Below, piece after piece: positions 1 to 14,580 of a stretch of DNA of 64,000 bases. How positions within the stretch are numbered: the first letter of the stretch is position 1; each line of letters starts with the position of its first letter. The position numbers were made by a program, and so were the translations under genes. The stretch lies in the NCBI GenBank assembly GCA_902547215.1, contig CACCNI010000001.1:23501-87500 (forward strand), given 5' to 3'. Below the pieces are notes generated by a model. The model was not told the origin of the DNA. It worked only from the letters and a program-made list of their open reading frames with translations, and ran no database searches. This DNA is from an uncultured Pelagibacteraceae bacterium (GTDB lineage: Bacteria; Pseudomonadota; Alphaproteobacteria; Pelagibacterales; Pelagibacteraceae).

Positions 1-1325
1 CTATAAAACCTTTTTTTATCAAAAATTTCAAAACTGAATTTTCCTTTAAAAAAAATATCATTATCCTCTAAATAAATATTTCCATAATCTAGTTTTAAAC
101 TTCCAACTTTTTTGTTGAAAAGTTTTGAGTTACTTAATTCAATTTTTTCTCCAACATAATTTGAATTTATTAAAATTTCATTAAAGAAACTCCCGTTATT
201 TAAACTTTTACTTTTAATTGCTAACTTACCATTAAAATTTTCATTGAGAAGGAATTCCTGGGAAAAAATTTCGTCAAGTATATTTTTATTTATTATAATA
301 TTTTTTAAATCAAATTTTTGAAGTTCTGACTCAATTTGAAAATCGAAAGGGTCTAGGTTTATTTTTCCACTATAATCAAATTTATTCGTACCAAGAAATG
401 AACTTTTAGATTTAATAATTATCGAGTCTTTCTCACGAAAATAATCAGTATTAAGTTTCGATCTTTTAAAATTTATTTTCAAATTTTTGACTTTATCGCC
501 TTTTTTGGATTTGTTTAAAAGACTTAACTTTAATGGGTTTAATCTAACTTTTGTGATTTTTTCATTTAAAGTTTCATCATATTTCCAGTCTAAAGTGAAA
601 GGTATATTAAAAATTTTACCTTTAGAAATTATAGAATTTTCTTTGTTTAATTCATCATAAGAAATAAAAATGTTTTCAAGAGTAAAAAATGAAACAATTT
701 GACCCTCATTACTTTTATAAAAAATTTTACTTTTTAAAATTTTTATAGAATTTTTTGAAAACCTGTTATCTAAAAAATTATTGATAAACTTGATATCAGA
801 GTTTTCGATAAAAAAATTAGCATCTTTGATTTCAATTTTTTTTATTACATTATTCATTTTAAAAAAATTGTTTTGATTAATAAAAATTTTTAATTTTTTA
901 ATTTGACTAAACTCTTTTTGATAACCCATTTTTTGAGTGAATATTACGACATCATTGATAATGTAATGTGGTTTAGGAAGAATCGAATAATTTATATCAG
1001 GGGTAAGTGCAAAGTCTAAGTTGTATTCTTTTTTTAGTTTTTCCTCTAATTCTTTTTGAATATTTTCACTTATGACTATCCCAGGTATTGATAGGTAAAG
1101 AAGATATAAAAAAAATACAATACTGAGCACAAACAGAGCATAATTAAGCTGAAATTTTTCAGATATATAATTTTCTATGTTTTTTTTCTTTAATTGATTA
1201 AAGCTTATATTCCATGTGCCTTTAGGCATATTGAAAAAAGTGAAAAATTTACTAAACAATTTACTTAGTATATTTTTCTTAAAAAAATTCTTTTGTATGA
1301 ATGATTGGATTTTAAATTTTTTCAT
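1..1325 (-). CDS. AsmA-like / large membrane-anchored protein, partial (runs off the window start; absent from the ORF track)
   Basis: Manual minus-strand reading from ATG at 1325: MKKFKIQSFIQKNFFKKNILSKLF...YALFVLSIVFFLYLLYLSIPGIVISENIQKELEEKLKKEYNLDFALTPDINYSILPKPHYIINDVVIF; N-terminal TM followed by AsmA-like text. Confidence 0.65.
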   Translation of the reverse strand, partial: MKKFKIQSFIQKNFFKKNILSKLFSKFFTFFNMPKGTWNISFNQLKKKNIENYISEKFQLNYALFVLSIVFFLYLLYLSIPGIVISENIQKELEEKLKKEYNLDFALTPDINYSILPKPHYIINDVVIFTQKMGYQKEFSQIKKLKIFINQNNFFKMNNVIKKIEIKDANFFIENSDIKFINNFLDNRFSKNSIKILKSKIFYKSNEGQIVSFFTLENIFISYDELNKENSIISKGKIFNIPFTLDWKYDETLNEKITKVRLNPLKLSLLNKSKKGDKVKNLKINFKRSKLNTDYFREKDSIIIKSKSSFLGTNKFDYSGKINLDPFDFQIESELQKFDLKNIIINKNILDEIFSQEFLLNENFNGKLAIKSKSLNNGSFFNEILINSNYVGEKIELSNSKLFNKKVGSLKLDYGNIYLEDNDIFFKGKFSFEIFDKKRFY

Positions 1326-1360
1326 TATTATATAAAATGACTTATAGTGATTTAAAATAA

Positions 1361-3387
1361 ATGATAAACTCTGAATATCTAGAAAAATTAAATAAATTTC
1401 AAAAAGAGGCTGTTTTACATACATCGGGGCCACTATTAATTGTTGCTGGGGCTGGTTCAGGTAAAACAAAGGTTCTTACTTCAAGAATTGCAAATATTGT
1501 TGAAAAAAATTTAGCATTTCCAAACGAAATATTAGCTGTAACTTTTACTAATAAAGCAGCGAGGGAAATGCAAAATAGAATTAGTCTATTACTCAAAAAG
1601 AGAGCGGTAGGCCTGCCATGGCTTGGGACATTCCACTCCATATGTGCCAAGATATTAAGAAAACATGCCAAAGCTGTCAATTTAACACAAAATTTTACTA
1701 TAATAGATCAAGATGATCAGCAAAGATTAATTAAAAATATTTGTAAAAGTAAAAATATTGATGTCAAAAAAATTTCTCCAAATTTCATACTAGCTTTAAT
1801 TAATAAGTGGAAAAATTTTGGTTGGTATCCAAAAAATGTTAGGATTTCAAAAGGTCAGATTTTAGAAAAGAATATGTTAGAGGTTTATAAAGTATATCAA
1901 GAGAAGCTTATTAATCTAAATGCATGTGATTTTGGGGACCTAATTCTACATTGTGTTAAAATTTTTGAGGAGAATCAGGACATTAATAAGGTTTATGCAA
2001 AAAAGTTTAAATATATTCTAGTAGATGAATATCAAGACACAAATTATATCCAAAGTAAATGGCTAAAACATTTAACATTATTACATAATAATATTTGCTG
2101 CGTTGGTGATGATGATCAGTCAATTTATAGCTGGAGGGGTGCAGAGATCAAAAATTTTTTAGAGTTTGATAAAGTTTATGAAGATACAAAAATCATAAGA
2201 TTGGAGGATAATTATAGATCAACTCAAAACATTTTAAATGTTGCTTCACATTTGATCTCTAATAATGAAAATAGGCTTGGAAAAAGATTGAATTCAAATA
2301 AAACTGAAGGTGAGAAAATTAAATTGAATTGTTTTAGAAATGGTAAAGATGAAGCTGTAGGTGTATCAGATATTATTGAAAACGATCTTAAAAAAAAATA
2401 TTCATACAATAACATTGCCATTCTTGTTAGAGCAATATTTCAGACAAGGGAATTTGAAGAGAGATTTTTGAAAATAGGCCTACCATACAGAATACTAGGT
2501 GGGACTAAGTTTTACGAAAGAGCAGAAATTAAAAATTGTATCGCTTATTTACGCATTATTCAACATGAGAAAGATGATCTTGCTTTTGAAAGAATTGCAA
2601 ATGTTCCTAAAAGATCTATAGGTGAAAGTTCGTTCAAACAAATAAATGAATATGCGAGAAAAAATAATTTATCACTAGAGAGTGCTTCACAAAATTTAAT
2701 CGCTCAAAATTTGATTAAGCCTAAGACTAAATTGGGTCTTTTGTCATTTTTAAATATGGTTAAGAAATGGAGAAATGATCACTTAATAAAGAAATTAAAT
2801 CATGTCAAACTTTTGCAAATTATACTAGATGAGTCTGGATATTCTGCATCTTTAAAAGATAAAAAAGATTTAGAAAATGAAAATAGACTTGAAAACATTA
2901 AAGAACTTTTAAGTGCAATGAAAGAATTTGATAACTTAGAAAGTTTTCTTGAGCACGTTTCTTTAGCCACTTCAATTGACCAACAATGGGAAGGTGAAAA
3001 AATAAATTTAATGACAATGCATGCATCAAAGGGTTTGGAATTTGATGCCGTGTTTCTTCCTTGTTGGGAAGAGGGCATGTTTCCTCATCAGAAATCTATA
3101 GATGAAAAAGGTCAAAGTGGCCTGGAAGAAGAAAGACGTCTTGCTTATGTTGGTATAACACGAGCAAAAGATTTAAGCTTTATATCTTTTTCCTTAAATA
3201 GATTTTACCAAGGTGATTGGATTGATAGTTTGTCATCAAGATTCGTAGATGAGCTTCCAGAAAAATTTATTGAAAAAAATAACAATCTTGACAGAGATGA
3301 TCAAGATTTCGAATTTAATCAGGATATAGATGGTGATAATGATAATTTCAGAAGTCCAGGATGGATCAGATATCAAAAAAGATTAAA

Positions 3388-3391
<4 letters not shown>
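1361..3391 (+). CDS. uvrD: UvrD/PcrA-type superfamily 1 DNA helicase
   Basis: Walker A GAGSGKT, DEYQDTN, GDDDQSIYSWRGA, VGITRAK helicase motifs. Confidence 0.95.
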
Positions 3392-7933
<4,542 letters not shown>

Positions 7934-7971
7934 AAGTAATTAAACTTTTAAGATTATAAATAAAATAAATC

Positions 7972-8892
7972 TTAAGCGATAGATTTTAGAATATTCTTGT
8001 TCAAAAAGGAATGCGGAATATTTTTCTCTTTTAGCTCAATTATAGAGAAATTTTCATTTTTACTTAGTAATTTTCTTAAGCCTTGATTAGTGATGTGGTG
8101 ACCACCTTGACACGAAGTAATTTTACCAACCATTTTGAAACCCGACAAATATAGATCCCCGAGACAATCTAAAATCTTGTGATTTACGAATTCTTTTTCG
8201 TTTCTAAGTTTTTCTTTATTTAAAATTTTGTTTTGCTTAACAACAATCGCATTATCTAAAGAACCACCTTTTGCTAAATTTAAATTTTTGAGTTTTTCTA
8301 TATCCTCATATAAACAAAACGTTCTTGAATTATACATTTCAGATAAATCATCCATGTAAATGTTTATCTTATTTTTTTGAGTGTTGATTAGTTCATTTTT
8401 AAAATTTATCTCAAAATCAATTTCTAAACTTATTTTACTTGGCTTAAAAGAAATAGATTTTTCACCCTCTTTAAAAACTATTTCTTTATTTATAGTAATA
8501 ATTTTAATTGGTTGGTCGCTAATTTCAAAATCAGCTGAGTCAATTGCTTCTATAAAATTTTTAGAAGATCCATCTAATATTGGTACTTCTTCAGCATCTA
8601 TTTCTACTAATAAATTATCTACACCTTTTCCGTATAACGCAGCCATTAAATGCTCAATAGTTGAAACTGATACCCCATACTCATTTGAAATCTTTGTGCA
8701 ATATGAAGCATTTGAAACATTAAAAACACTTGGGTAAATTATATTATTTGAAGTTAAATCAGTTCTTTTAAAATATATTCCAACATTTGGTTTCTGGGGA
8801 ACTAACTTTATATTAACACTTTTCCCAGAGTGAAGACCAACACCAGACAAATTAATTTCTTTTTTTAGTGTCTTTTGTTTTAAAATTGACAT
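7972..8892 (-). CDS. lpxC: UDP-3-O-acyl-N-acetylglucosamine deacetylase
   Basis: SGVGLHSGK, TIEHLMAALYGKGVDN, VNHKILDCLGDLYLSG motifs. Confidence 0.96.
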   Translation of the reverse strand: MSILKQKTLKKEINLSGVGLHSGKSVNIKLVPQKPNVGIYFKRTDLTSNNIIYPSVFNVSNASYCTKISNEYGVSVSTIEHLMAALYGKGVDNLLVEIDAEEVPILDGSSKNFIEAIDSADFEISDQPIKIITINKEIVFKEGEKSISFKPSKISLEIDFEINFKNELINTQKNKINIYMDDLSEMYNSRTFCLYEDIEKLKNLNLAKGGSLDNAIVVKQNKILNKEKLRNEKEFVNHKILDCLGDLYLSGFKMVGKITSCQGGHHITNQGLRKLLSKNENFSIIELKEKNIPHSFLNKNILKSIA

Positions 8893-8959
8893 TAAAAAAA
8901 CTTATATTCATCTGTTAAATCAAAGAAAAAACAAGTTATGTTACGAAACAATACAAGAT

Positions 8960-9664
8960 TTAACTGAAGAAATTGAACATTTTTTCAAAGAAACCCTGCT
9001 TTTTAGAATAAAGATTATGCATTATTACCTCTGAAGGGTTAATGCCATCAACCACCTTTTTTCCAGCAATACAAGGACTTGTATCGGTTTTTTCTGCAAA
9101 TCTACTTGAATATTGATGGCTGATAATTTTTTTTACCTCAATATTACAATCTTTAAAGATTTTATTTAGTGTTTTTACAATTGTGTTTTGAATTGTGATA
9201 AAACTAACTTCAACAACAAATTCCTTATAACTTACGTTCTCAGGAAATTCTAAATATTCTTTGCCATCAACTATGTATTTATCAACTATCAAATGTAAAA
9301 TAGCTGAATCTTTATTGTTTCTTATAATTTGTTGCTTTGCATCACTAATTAGTCTAACAACATCGGTCTCTTTAATTTTATCAGTATCAAATTTATTTTT
9401 TAAACTAAATGAGTATTGATCTGACCTGGCATCAGTAATTATATTAATTTTTTCAATAAAACTTCCAACATTTTTTTCAAAATCTCTAATTTTTTCTGAA
9501 ATAAATTTCTTTACTATTATCAAATTTAAATTATTGCCTAAAGTATCAGGCATTAAGTATTTTTTTTGATAACTGGAATTATAATCTTTAGAGCTAAAAT
9601 AATTAATGTGAAGGTTTTGACCCACTATTGCAAAATAAAAGTTTTGGACATCTTTATTAATCAT
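8960..9664 (-). CDS. Short FtsA-like protein (SHS2/1C-like region plus C-terminal amphipathic tail); occupies the ftsA slot
   Basis: 234 aa; AILHLIVDKYIVDGKEYLEFPENVSYKEFVVEVSFITIQNTIVKTLNKIFKDCNIEVKKIISHQYSSRFA resembles the FtsA segment VLHVIPQEYAID...; downstream of ftsQ; C-terminus KKQGFFEKMFNFFS. Confidence 0.65.
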   Translation of the reverse strand: MINKDVQNFYFAIVGQNLHINYFSSKDYNSSYQKKYLMPDTLGNNLNLIIVKKFISEKIRDFEKNVGSFIEKINIITDARSDQYSFSLKNKFDTDKIKETDVVRLISDAKQQIIRNNKDSAILHLIVDKYIVDGKEYLEFPENVSYKEFVVEVSFITIQNTIVKTLNKIFKDCNIEVKKIISHQYSSRFAEKTDTSPCIAGKKVVDGINPSEVIMHNLYSKKQGFFEKMFNFFS

Positions 9665-10331
9665 AAGTTATAATCTTGCCTGGAATTCTCAAATCTATAA
9701 TTTTTGATTTATTAAATTCTTCCTTTTCAATTAGTCTCTTGCTTAAATTCAAACTTCTAATTGTTAAATCAATTGGAAATTTGATCTTTTTATCATTTTC
9801 TAATTCAATATCTATCCTTTCACTTTGGAAAAAATTAATTTTTTTTATATTTTTAATATTAAAATTAGATTTGTTAAAAATTTTTATAGTTTGAAAAACT
9901 TTTTTTATATCATTGGTTCCAGTAACCTCAGGAACGTTTTTTGGTAAGTTTTTTAAGTAAATTATTTTTCCATTATTTCCTAAAATAACTTTTTCATTAA
10001 AATATTTGACAACACTGATAGCCACAGCTGGCTCAAGATTAACTTTTACCTGATTCGGGTATATTTTTTTTACATCATAACTTTTTATTAAATTTACAGT
10101 GTTTATTAATTTAAAAGACTCTTTATTAAGTGAAAAAATATTCGATCCAATCAAATCTGTCAATTTATTTTCTAAAAGTAAATTATCAGTTTCATTTAAA
10201 CCAACCACCTCAATTTTATTAATAGTAAAAAAATTATAATTTTTAAAGTTAGAATTGTGAATTGAGGATAAAATTATAAAAATTATCAAATAAAAAAAAA
10301 TATATTTTTTATTATCTATTTTTTGAAGCAT
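9657..10331 (-). CDS. ftsQ: Cell division protein FtsQ
   Basis: N-terminal TM, POTRA-like FFTINKIEVVGLNETDNLLLENKL, VNLEPAVAISVV; between ddl and ftsA-like gene. Confidence 0.82.
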   Translation of the reverse strand: MLQKIDNKKYIFFYLIIFIILSSIHNSNFKNYNFFTINKIEVVGLNETDNLLLENKLTDLIGSNIFSLNKESFKLINTVNLIKSYDVKKIYPNQVKVNLEPAVAISVVKYFNEKVILGNNGKIIYLKNLPKNVPEVTGTNDIKKVFQTIKIFNKSNFNIKNIKKINFFQSERIDIELENDKKIKFPIDLTIRSLNLSKRLIEKEEFNKSKIIDLRIPGKIITYD

Positions 10332-11223
10332 CTTTAATAATCCAGTCTATCAACGAAAAGAAACTCATGCCATGATACAATGCTATTTCTGGAACTAATG
10401 AAAGATTAGTCATTCCCGGCTGAGTATTAGTTTCCAAAAGATAAAACTTTCCATTGTAAAATTTAAAATCAGATCTAGTTACCCCCCTACACTTTAAAAC
10501 TCTATGTGCTTTTAAGGCTATATTCATCACATTTTGATAATCTTTTGTTTTAATATTTACAGGTATAATATGTTTCGTTTTCGCCTTAGAGCTGTACTTC
10601 GCTTTATAATCATAAAACTTTCTTTTAGGTCTTAACTCTATGGCACCTAGTTTTTTTTTACCAAGCATTGCTACTTGAATTTCTCTTCCTGGTATAAATT
10701 CTTCCACTAGAATCTCATCATAAGCTTTAAGCTTCTTTAAATTTTTAATAATATTTTTTTCATTACAAATATAAACACCTAAACTTGACCCCTCGTTTAT
10801 TGGTTTAATAACTACAGGAAACTTAATTTTTTTTTTTAATAATTTTATAACTTCTTTTTTATTTAAATTTGTTCTTATTTTTTTAAATTTTGGTGTTAAA
10901 ATTTTATTTTTAATAAATAATTTTTTTGAAATTTCTTTATCCATTGCCATCATAGAAGATAAAACACCCGAATGAGTGTACCTAACCCCTTTACTTTCTA
11001 AGTAGGTTTGAATGAAACCATCTTCACCAAATCTCCCGTGTAAAGCGTTGAAAACAACATGGGGAGAAAATCTATCAATATTTTTTGTTAAATTCTCATC
11101 AGGTTCAACTATTTTGCAATTATATTTTTTTTTTATACAGCTCTGCACTGCTTTTGCAGTTTTGAGACTAATAGATCTTTCTCCTGAAATACCACCTCCA
11201 AGAATAAGAATCCTTTTTTTCAT
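10312..11223 (-). CDS. ddl: D-alanine--D-alanine ligase
   Basis: GGGISGERSISLKTA, HGRFGEDGFIQTYLE, KPINEGSSLGV, LLETNTQPGMT. Confidence 0.95.
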   Translation of the reverse strand: MKKRILILGGGISGERSISLKTAKAVQSCIKKKYNCKIVEPDENLTKNIDRFSPHVVFNALHGRFGEDGFIQTYLESKGVRYTHSGVLSSMMAMDKEISKKLFIKNKILTPKFKKIRTNLNKKEVIKLLKKKIKFPVVIKPINEGSSLGVYICNEKNIIKNLKKLKAYDEILVEEFIPGREIQVAMLGKKKLGAIELRPKRKFYDYKAKYSSKAKTKHIIPVNIKTKDYQNVMNIALKAHRVLKCRGVTRSDFKFYNGKFYLLETNTQPGMTNLSLVPEIALYHGMSFFSLIDWIIKDASKNR

Positions 11224-12129
11224 CTATTTTATTATTTCTATCTCAAGATCTAGAGATATACCTGTTTTTTTTTTAACCTCGTCTCTTACAAAATTTATTA
11301 ACTTGTTCATTTCAGAAAAAGAGGCATTTTTTGAATTAACAAAGAAATTGCTATGTTTAGATGAAATTTTAGCATCACCAAAACTAATATCTTCAGGCAC
11401 ACTTTCACGTATAAGTTCCCAAACTTTCCTTTCAGTGCTTTTGACTGGATTTTTAAAAGTACTCCCCCCAGTTTTGACTCTTAATGGTTGAGATGATTCT
11501 TTAAGTTTTTTTAATCTCTCAATTTCTTTTCTTATTAATTCCTTGCTACTTTTTTTGCATTCAAATGTTGCACTTAAGAAGATTAAGTCATTAGGCAAAT
11601 TGCACTCTCTATAACCAAAAATAATATCCTTTGTTCTAATCGAACTTACTTTTCCTTCAAAATCTACTACCTGAATTGAAACTAAAAAGTCTTTAAATTC
11701 TGACCCGAAACATCCAGAGTTCATTCTAATCCCACCTCCTACGGAGCCTGGTATACAGGATAAAAATTCTAAACCAGATAAACCATTTTCACAAGCAAAG
11801 TCAGAAACATTTTTATCTAAAGAAGAACAGCCAGCAATCAATTTATTATCATCAATTAATGATATATTGCTAAAATTTTTACCTAACTTAATAAAAATTT
11901 TTTCCCCCAACTTTTCACTTATTAAAAGATTAGATCCTGCTCCTAAAACATGTTTTTTATATTTTGGTACTATTTTTAAAAAACTTATTAGCTCTTTTAA
12001 ATTTTCTGGTTTAAAAAAAACCTTTGCTGGTCCACCAATATTCATCCAATTCAAATTTTTAAGAGAGAAATCAAATTTTAGATTAGAATTGTTTTGATCT
12101 TTAAAGATTTTAAATTCTTGCATGTTCAT
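11224..12129 (-). CDS. murB: UDP-N-acetylenolpyruvoylglucosamine reductase
   Basis: NIGGPAKVFF, GAGSNLL, GLSGLEFLSCIPGSVGGGIRMNSGC, GGSTFKNP. Confidence 0.95.
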   Translation of the reverse strand: MNMQEFKIFKDQNNSNLKFDFSLKNLNWMNIGGPAKVFFKPENLKELISFLKIVPKYKKHVLGAGSNLLISEKLGEKIFIKLGKNFSNISLIDDNKLIAGCSSLDKNVSDFACENGLSGLEFLSCIPGSVGGGIRMNSGCFGSEFKDFLVSIQVVDFEGKVSSIRTKDIIFGYRECNLPNDLIFLSATFECKKSSKELIRKEIERLKKLKESSQPLRVKTGGSTFKNPVKSTERKVWELIRESVPEDISFGDAKISSKHSNFFVNSKNASFSEMNKLINFVRDEVKKKTGISLDLEIEIIK

Positions 12130-13526
12130 TGTTTAAGAAAATTTTTAAGCTCTTTTAACCATCCAGATATTGATCCAGCACCCATTCCAATTACAATTTC
12201 ATTTCCTTTTAAATTGTTTTTGAAGAAATTTACAAGGTCTTGTTTTTGATTAACCATAATTACTAACGCTTTTGAATTTTTTGATATATCTCTAGCAAAT
12301 TTTTCATATTTAAATTTCAATTTAATTTTTTCACCTGCCTTATAAACAGGGCATAACAATACTTGATCTGAATTTTTAAATGATTTGCTAAAATCATTAC
12401 TTAAATCATTTAGTCTTGAAATTCTGTGTGGTTGAAAAATAGATATGACTTTTTTGTTTAAAAAGCTTTTTTTAACACCATTTAAAACTTCTTTAATTTC
12501 AGTTGGGTGATGGGCATAATCATCAAAAAAAGTTACACCATTAAAATCGAAAATTTTATTAAACCTTCTTTCTACGCCTTGAAAATCTTTGAGGCTTTTT
12601 TTTATTAAGCTTGTAGATATTCCTATATGAGAAGTTAATGCAAATGTTGCAGCCGCATTACTTATATTGTGAAATCCAATTAAAGGGATTTCTATATTGT
12701 TGACACTTATCTTTTTTTTATTGGGTATTTTTATAATTAAATCAAAAATTGATCTATTTAATTTGTACTTTATATTCGTAATTCGAAAATTAGAATCTTT
12801 ATTAACACCATAAGTAAAATAGTTTTTAACAAGATTTTTTTTAAGTAAACTTCTATTATTAACGTCATCAATACACAAAAATGCTTTGCCAAAAGAGGGA
12901 ACGTTTGAAATAAATTTTTCAAAATGCTTTTTTAAATTATCCTCAGATTTATAAAAATCCATATGCTCTCTATCGATATTAGTAATAATTGAATAAGTGA
13001 ATGGGACTTTAATAAAACTACCATCAGACTCATCAGACTCAAGTACACACCATTCGCTTTTACCTAATTTAGCTGAGTTATTAATTGAATTTATCACACC
13101 TCCATTTATTATTGTAGGATCTAATTTGGCTTTTGAAAAAACATTTGCAATTAATGAGGTTGTAGTAGTTTTTCCATGTGAACCTGCAACAACAATATTT
13201 TTTTTTAATGAGGTCATGTGTGCAAGCATGTCTCCTCTTTTGTAAATTGGTAAATCTTTTTTCTTAGCTGTGTTTAACTCAATATTATTGTTTTTAATTG
13301 CTGAGGATATGACAATAATATTAGCCTTGTTTAGATTTGAAATTTTGTGTTTTGTAAAAATTTTAATATTACTTTTTTTTAGTCTTTCAATGTTTTTATT
13401 TACTGAAATATCACTTCCTTGTATTTTAAAACCAAGTTGTTTCATTATTAATGCCAATCCACTCATACCAATGCCTCCTATGCCAATGAAATGGATTATT
13501 TCTTTTTTTCCTAGATTAATTTTCAT
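12126..13526 (-). CDS. murC: UDP-N-acetylmuramate--L-alanine ligase
   Basis: HFIGIGGIGMSGLA, GSHGKTTTTSL, ESDESDGSF, DDYAHHPTEI, FQPHRISR. Confidence 0.96.
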   Translation of the reverse strand: MKINLGKKEIIHFIGIGGIGMSGLALIMKQLGFKIQGSDISVNKNIERLKKSNIKIFTKHKISNLNKANIIVISSAIKNNNIELNTAKKKDLPIYKRGDMLAHMTSLKKNIVVAGSHGKTTTTSLIANVFSKAKLDPTIINGGVINSINNSAKLGKSEWCVLESDESDGSFIKVPFTYSIITNIDREHMDFYKSEDNLKKHFEKFISNVPSFGKAFLCIDDVNNRSLLKKNLVKNYFTYGVNKDSNFRITNIKYKLNRSIFDLIIKIPNKKKISVNNIEIPLIGFHNISNAAATFALTSHIGISTSLIKKSLKDFQGVERRFNKIFDFNGVTFFDDYAHHPTEIKEVLNGVKKSFLNKKVISIFQPHRISRLNDLSNDFSKSFKNSDQVLLCPVYKAGEKIKLKFKYEKFARDISKNSKALVIMVNQKQDLVNFFKNNLKGNEIVIGMGAGSISGWLKELKNFLKQ

Positions 13527-14580
13527 AAAAAGTTTGTTCTACCATATTAAGGTTTTCAGACCATGATCCCTCAAAAATAAAATTACTCATATTTTCTACT
13601 TTGTTATCTAACATTTGTTTGTTATGAATATTTTTTTCATAAAATTGATAGAAATAGTTTTCAAAAATCTCATGTTCATTAATAAGCCAACCAAAATTTT
13701 TATCCACATAAAATTTTGCATTAAAATATTGATGATCATCTTTTGAAAAGGGGAAAGGAATTGCTAGAAATGGGATCTTTAAAGAGACTAATTCTGATAA
13801 AGTAGATGCTCCAGCACGTGTGATTGCAAAATCACACAACGACATAATTTCACTTAATTTATTTTCAAAAGTAAAAACTTTATTTGAAATACTATTTTGT
13901 TCATAAAAATTTTTTAGATATTCTTGGTTAGATTCACTAGTTTGGTGATATATGGTTAGGTCTATCATCTTTGAGATTCTTAAAAAATCTTTAAGAAAAA
14001 TAGTGTCTAACTTTTTTGCTGTTTGACTTCCTCCAATTATTAAAACTTTTAATTCTTTATCAGATGTTGAGGTTTTTTTTTGTTTCAAAAATTCTTTTCT
14101 AACTATGGGTTTGATTACTTTAAGTTTATACAAAAATTTTGAGGGTAAATTTTTTAAATTAGTTTCATAAGCAAATATTTTTTTACAAAATCTTAATAAT
14201 AATAAATTAGATCTCCCAATTACTAAATTGGGTTCAAAAAGGAATATTTTAATATTTAAAATTCTTGCTGCTAAGCAGTGTGGAATACTCATATATCCGC
14301 CTGTAGATAAAAGCAATTTTGGATTTTCTTTTTTAAGGAAAAATAAGGATTTTAAAAATGAAGTAATTAAAAAAAAAGGAAATATTAAAATACTTAAATT
14401 TTTTCTAAATTGCGGGATATGAATTTCGTTCACATTATAATTTTCTTTTTCAATGAAATTTAGACCTCTTTTATCTGAAATTATTTTTACATTAAATTTT
14501 TCCTTAAAATAATCATAAAATACCTTAGCTGGTATAACGTGCCCTCCTGTCCCGCCAGTGCTTATTATCATGGAGCTCAT
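13516..14580 (-). CDS. murG: UDP-N-acetylglucosamine transferase MurG
   Basis: STGGTGGHVIPA, LLSTGGYMSIPHCLAA, ITRAGASTLSELVSLKIPFLAIPFP. Confidence 0.94.
   Translation of the reverse strand: MSSMIISTGGTGGHVIPAKVFYDYFKEKFNVKIISDKRGLNFIEKENYNVNEIHIPQFRKNLSILIFPFFLITSFLKSLFFLKKENPKLLLSTGGYMSIPHCLAARILNIKIFLFEPNLVIGRSNLLLLRFCKKIFAYETNLKNLPSKFLYKLKVIKPIVRKEFLKQKKTSTSDKELKVLIIGGSQTAKKLDTIFLKDFLRISKMIDLTIYHQTSESNQEYLKNFYEQNSISNKVFTFENKLSEIMSLCDFAITRAGASTLSELVSLKIPFLAIPFPFSKDDHQYFNAKFYVDKNFGWLINEHEIFENYFYQFYEKNIHNKQMLDNKVENMSNFIFEGSWSENLNMVEQTFYEN

Noticed and set aside
8381-8737. 118-aa + strand ORF
   Set aside because: Antisense to lpxC; frame-shadow ORF in AT-rich DNA.
11012-11491. 159-aa + strand ORF
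   Set aside because: Fully antisense to ddl and murB, both with strong motifs; no family resemblance.
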